This document shows positions 51,101-57,100 of a stretch of 64,000 nt of DNA, piece after piece. The position numbers and the translations under genes were made by a program. Below the pieces are notes generated by a model. That model was given only the letters and a program-made list of their open reading frames with translations. It was not told the DNA's origin and ran no database searches. The DNA is from Spodoptera frugiperda (lineage: Eukaryota; Arthropoda; Insecta; Lepidoptera; Noctuidae), in the NCBI RefSeq assembly GCF_023101765.2, contig NC_064220.1, forward strand, positions 2,170,001 through 2,234,000. Reading direction: 5' to 3'. The number at the start of each line of letters is the position of its first letter. The stretch's first letter is position 1.

Positions 51101-54100
51101 TATGTGAAGTCAGAATCAATAATGAAACAATGGTATGAACATAATTTAATTATAGATTTAAGAAGGGAAAGAAATTAGGAAATTATTTAATAACATGTTT
51201 TCTAATTAACAGAAATGCCACATGAAAGCTTTGCTTTTGCCTGCGAGTTCACCCACAATACTTTAGGAAATTGTACATATAAATTTGTACATACTTTAAA
51301 TAAAAAAATAAATCTCCCTCTTGAATCACTTGATTTATTTAACAAACTCATCTAAATCTATTGAATAGTTTTAAAGATCTAAGCATTCATAGGGACAGAC
51401 AGACATATTACAGGAAGTGACTTTGTTTTATACTATATAGATATATAATTATATTTATATTTCTATCCTTCAGTCTCTACTCTAATTTTGTGACAAACCC
51501 CTTCGGTATTTTCTTTCTCATGTTGAGGACTGAGAATGGTCCCTTGAAAGGTAACCTCCATCGGGTCAACTTCATTGGTTTCAATTTGGACATCATTGGA
51601 CTGAATTTCCGTATGTGTAGTTTCCTGTTACAAAAATATCATTAATTAACATACCTTTCCAGAAACATAAGTCCAATATATATAATAGTAAAAAAACTAA
51701 AAAACTACTACTACTTTTTAAATTAAGTACCCTTTTTATTTTATTTTCTTTTAGTTTTATTATTTTTATATATATTTTGATATATCTAGTGTCACTCTCA
51801 TAGTAAATACGAATCTAACGACACCTCTCAAGCCAAAATCCATCAAGCCGTTTAGGCTGCAGAGTGTGCCCAACAATTATACATACATACATACTCTCGA
51901 AAAACAAAACCCTCCTTCTGGTGGAGTGGGGTAAAAAGACATGTTATAAGTGTACCTGAAATATAGTGCCATCACTATCAAATTTATTAAAATCCACTTC
52001 AAATTCCTGTGGAATCATATCTAATATTTCATTAGTCACAGGATCTGGGCTTTGCGGCTTTTGACCACCACCTGTTCTATTCTGGTCTCTTTTATAATTA
52101 GATAATTTTTTCTTAGCATCTAATTTACTAAAACGCCATTGCTGCTTTATTTCTACAGTTGTTCTTTCTTTATTATTAAGTTCATTAAACCTAGGGTCAG
52201 AAAAATAATAATGCAATGTCACGCTTTTTATCCCCGAAGGGGTAGGCTAGTAGGGGTAGGGTAATTTATACCCTCTTTTCACCATTTGTGTTATAAGTCC
52301 CATGTAATAGGGGGTGAGCCTATTGCTATATACTGGGCACAATTCCAGACTCCGTGCTATGACTGAGAAATTTTCGAAGAACCGAAAAAAGCCCAGCAGT
52401 ACTTTGCCCGAGTCGGGAATTGAACCCGAGACCTTTTGTCACACTTGCGACCACTCGACCGAAAGGAAATATGGATATAATCATATATTTTTAAAAACAT
52501 CAAAGCTTTACCTTACTGCTTAAGCTTAAATAAGCGACATGTTGTCTTAAAAGTTATAATATGTGTAGGTACATTGTCTCTATACATACAAGAATAGCTT
52601 GTATTGAAAAGTAAATATTTTTATTTCTCAAACCTTTCAGTAATTTTCTGCCATGCTCTTAGTTTGGCCTTGTTGGTGTTTGTGTCTGTATTTTTATTTT
52701 CAATAACCGAGATATGTTCTTTGACGCAATTCAGTAATAAATTCTAAAACAATGCAATGTTAGGGAACAATTATTATTGTAGTAAATATATGGTTTAAAG
52801 ACCTGTTGAAATAATATTTTGTTAATAATACCTTTTCTAAGGAATCCCAATTTGCAGCCCGCTTCCTCTTTTTTGCCACAATACAAATGTTTTCAGTTTC
52901 CATTGCTGAAAATAATTGTTGAAAAACAACACGACGAGTTTGTCTATTTTGCGGAAAATGACATTTGACGTTTCAAAGCGCGTTCAAAACATATTCTTAA
53001 TTATAGATTACATTTTACCGATTGCAAAATGTAAAAAAGTAATAATTTAAATATCTACATGTATGTACACTGAAAATATTTTGCAATAAACAGAAATTGT
53101 TCATTTCTTATTTTCTAGTCACTGGTAAATAAAATGATGTAAATATCAAAGAAAAATAAAAATAGAAAAGTGTGGTGTTTTTATCGTTTTAAGGTTTCGG
53201 AACACTTCTCAAAATGTTACCAGCGGTTAGTGTTATAACAATTAAATAGTTACTCAAGGCTTATACACTGTTTATTAGTAAAGTAGTGTATATCTAGCTA
53301 TTCACGCCTTATTCATTGAATAAGTAATCAGACGTTAAACAGTTGTTTAACATATTTTTATTAGTAAGACCGTAAAAGTACAACAGCTCAGCAAATAATC
53401 TCAAGTTTGATTTTCCAGCCTAGACAAGATTGGCTGATATTTTCAATTGAACCTTGTGTACCATTACATAAGACTCATAACCCGAACTAAGGACAAGTTG
53501 TATAGACAACTATTAAATATTTCACTACCGTACCGTATTAATACGTACCCGAATATCCTGCTGCAAGGTCCTCTCACCGACATCTATTAAATTAAGCGTT
53601 GCTGAATTAATATCTATAATCTGATTATCGTCTGCCTTCACGTAAACAACCGTTGTGTCCATAGCGCTAGCTTTAGGTGATAGTTTCTTAAACGTAGCAT
53701 TCCTTTTGGGAGTTTCCCTAGTCGGTGGTTCCTCTTGTCTATCGAAACCATTGCCGTTTAGCGCTCTCCGCCTTGACAGCAGCTCTGAAGCGTTCTCCAT
53801 ACTTTGCCGAGGTACCGTTATAGTTTGGTTCGGTAACTGAATGGTTTTGATAGGGGAAGTGTCCACTTGAGGAGGTGCGACCTTCTCTGGTTCCGTGGGC
53901 AACGCCTTCCTCGCTAGTGACAGCTTCTGGCGAGCCTGAATGATCTCATTCAACTCCTGCTTCCCCAAGGTCACGTTCAAACTACTCCGACCAATGTCCT
54001 CGGGCCTCTGCATCCCCATGTCCTTGTAAAATGCGTCGTCAGTTTCAAAGTTTTCTTTCTCAGCGTCATTGTCCCGTCTAAACCTATTATTAGAGTAGTG

Positions 54101-57100
54101 TAAGGTGATCGTTTCAGCCATTTCTGGGTTAGGTTTGGGTATAGTTTTGGGCGAGTCTTTCTTATCCGTGTTTTCGTTTAGAATTTTGCCCGTGTCAATT
54201 TGGCACGCTTCTTCGCGGGATTTTGTGTAGCTTTCGGAGTTTCGTATGCCGGATTCTCGTTTCGTGAAGCTGTTGTAGAGTTGGCACCGAGGTCGGGCCG
54301 AGAGGAGTTTTTCTGATTGTTCGAGGTGTGTGAAGGTTGCTGAGCTGAAGATGTTGGAGTCTGTGCTGTCTTTAGGTTTGGAGGTGTTGGAGATGACGTA
54401 CGAAGAGTTGACGGAGCTGACGAGGCTGGGTGGAAGGGAGTCGATGAGGCTGTCGTTGTCAGGGTACGTGGTTTGGGAGAGGAAGCTGGTGCTCATGTCC
54501 TTCTCGTCGAGGATGCTGAGCGTCATGCTCGTCATCATCGGGTCGATGCTGTCGCGCCCTGACATTGGAAGACCTGGAAGAGGAAAAAGGAGATAAGCTA
54601 ACACTATCATTAACATCATATCAGCCACAAAACGTCCACTGCTGAACATGTAGGCCTTTTCTAATGACTAACTAACACTATAGTCCTCAGCAAATGCGCA
54701 ATTAAAGTGAAATAAAAAGTGAGACTTCCAAAACATCTTCATAAATCTCGATTAAAAAAACATCATCGTCAAAAGCAAGAGAAATCGCCATTACCAATAG
54801 AATCCACTAAGTACAACATTAGTCTTTAGTTTATTTACTCTACATCACCGATAGCCGACAGTACACTTCCCGAAGCATACTAGATATTACGTGATATCCA
54901 GTGAGGCGGATACTGCGGGTAGTTGCATCATACAGCCCTGAATATGAGTGTAGGTAAAGCGGACCATGGTTAATATTGCTTTGTTATTATGACTGATTGA
55001 TACATAATAAATATAGTTTAATTCTTATATGTATAGGGTTTTAAATGCTATTGATCTGGCTAAATACGAAGGTTTTGTTCATTTTAATAAGCACATGAGA
55101 ATGTGTAAAGCAGTTTTGGAGAAAGGTTGTCAGCACTATATATATCTTTTACTGATATAGCTAAATACTTTTCTTTTAAGATTAATTTAAAATTAAATGC
55201 TACATCTTAATCTAATATTGCATAAGTAAATTGTTTGATATTAACTAAATAAACCGGACAGATTAATTTAATTACTAGTAATTTTACAGAATAAAAAAAA
55301 ATCTATTGTGAACGTGATTGAAAAAGAGCTATGGAGTTTCTTGCTCTTTTTTCTATCTTTCGACTTATCGTAAAATTACACATTTGAGCAGAAATATCAC
55401 AATAAAAAAAAATCTCACCTGAATCTTTATGGGAAGGCATAGATTTACGGCTATCAATAGACTCAGCGTTGAAGGTTCCAGAGCTTTCCATGAGGAGCGA
55501 GGAGACGAGGCTGGGCGGGGACATGCGCATGAGTGACTCGCCGCTCTGGTACATGTTCAGACTCGGACGCTCGTTCAACATGTTTGTTAGACCCCTGCAA
55601 TTATTAAATAATAGACAATAAGTAATTAAAAACTAACTCTTGACAAAGTTTTGCTGTGTAAGGGATGAAGTTAAGTCCTAATTTACAGATAGGCATTTGT
55701 TGTAAGCAGAATAAAAAATAACTATCGTGAGACATACTAAAGTAATTAAAAATCACGGTTTATTCACGTATATTAATGGAGAAATCTCTACTAGTTTCGA
55801 GTCACAGAGGGACTCTTCATCATGAGCAGCGTGCGCAGAAGCGGCGACGTCGCGTAGCCTACTTCGTGACTCGAAACTAGTAGAGCTTTTCTCCATTAAT
55901 ATACGGGAGTAAACCGTGATTTTTTAGTTAATTTAGAATAAAAAATGGTATAGTATTACTAGTAAAGTATCTTTAAATAAAGTCACAGCGTGTTATAAAT
56001 AAACGATGCTTATATGCGATTCTTGTAAGACATTTCCATTCCGTGTCCACTGTAGATCACTGAACACTCGCAAAAATCTAATCAAGCCACAGAAGGCAAA
56101 TTACACCGAATTTTCTCAATCCTCGAGCATTAAAACCTTTTGAGCTAAAAAGCGCAACACATAACCAAGCGAGTTAAAACAAGAAGCAGATCTAAAAAAA
56201 AAAACAAATATTGGTCAAACCGGACAGTCCCAACAAATATCCATAGCCCACATTAATAAAGCATAAATAAATATAACCTAAAACAATGCAGAGCCAGGTT
56301 TTGCGCGGATGTGGCTCCGTAACACCGCCTCTGTGCTTGGGCCACATTGAGGTACAAACCGAATATCCACCTAGATACAAGGCACATGTTAGTGGGAACT
56401 TGTTAACGAAAATATGACTTTGTTGAAGTGTTGTAAGGTTTATTTTTGGGTGCTAGTGGTAATGATGATGAAAGGAGGATCCAATAGTAGTTAAAACAGT
56501 GCGGTATCACCTTTTTCACTTGTATGAGGTAGTCAAGACATAGTAGTTTTTTTTGGGGGAAAATCATCCAATGATTTTTCCCCGATTGGGCGAGGCGAGA
56601 GGTATATAATATCAGACTCTTACTAAACCACCCCGTTCCTACTACTGCTTTTCGATCCAAAGCAAGGGTAAACCCTTAACAATCTAGCTACCTAGCTTAG
56701 ATAATAAAATACACCCACGTATCGTCAATTATGTTTTACTCCCACAGTCAAACTGTGTTGTATCTATCTTTATAGCGTAGCCTTAGAACACAAATTGAGT
56801 CTTTAGCTAGAGAAACACCCCAATCACACATCATACCTCTCTCTGTATAAAAAGTACGAATAGACAAGTAATCTGCATATTATTAATAAACTAGCCTCTT
56901 CACCACCATTATCTACTATAGTTAGAACTCAAAAATTAAGCTAGAAATAGACTGATACAATATAAAAAGTAAAAGTAACGTCACATCGTCAGTTATATAG
57001 CAAAAAGAACAGATTGGTACTTTCTTTAGATCCGCCTTTTCTTACTTTCCCTTCTCTTATGTAGAGCCGATGCTTAGTCATGCACGGTAATTAATAAGGA

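Larger units (their letters stand above)
49092..53372. mobile_element. PIF/Harbinger DNA transposon, apparently complete, 4.28 kb
   Basis: The terminal inverted repeats CGGTCTTACTAATAAA are identical at both ends (16 bp). The flanks are CAA (49089-49091) on the left and TAA (53373-53375) on the right, an imperfect match to the TWA target duplication of the superfamily. Inside are two divergently coded proteins, as in canonical Harbingers: a DDE transposase on the plus strand and a Myb/SANT-like protein on the minus strand. A LINE tail (50,515-50,716) and a SINE (52,220-52,463) have inserted between or inside non-coding parts. The element occupies most of the host intron between exons 3 and 4. 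Its left and right subterminal regions share AACAGTTG and GTTATAAC motifs. Confidence 0.9.

Noticed and set aside
36070..52463. tRNA genes suggested by GGTTCGATTCC boxes
   Set aside because: All occur within SINE family D copies with the same non-tRNA body. The acceptor stems do not form, so these are tRNA-derived SINEs.
54330..54596. 88-codon plus-strand frame
   Set aside because: Antisense shadow of host exon 3.
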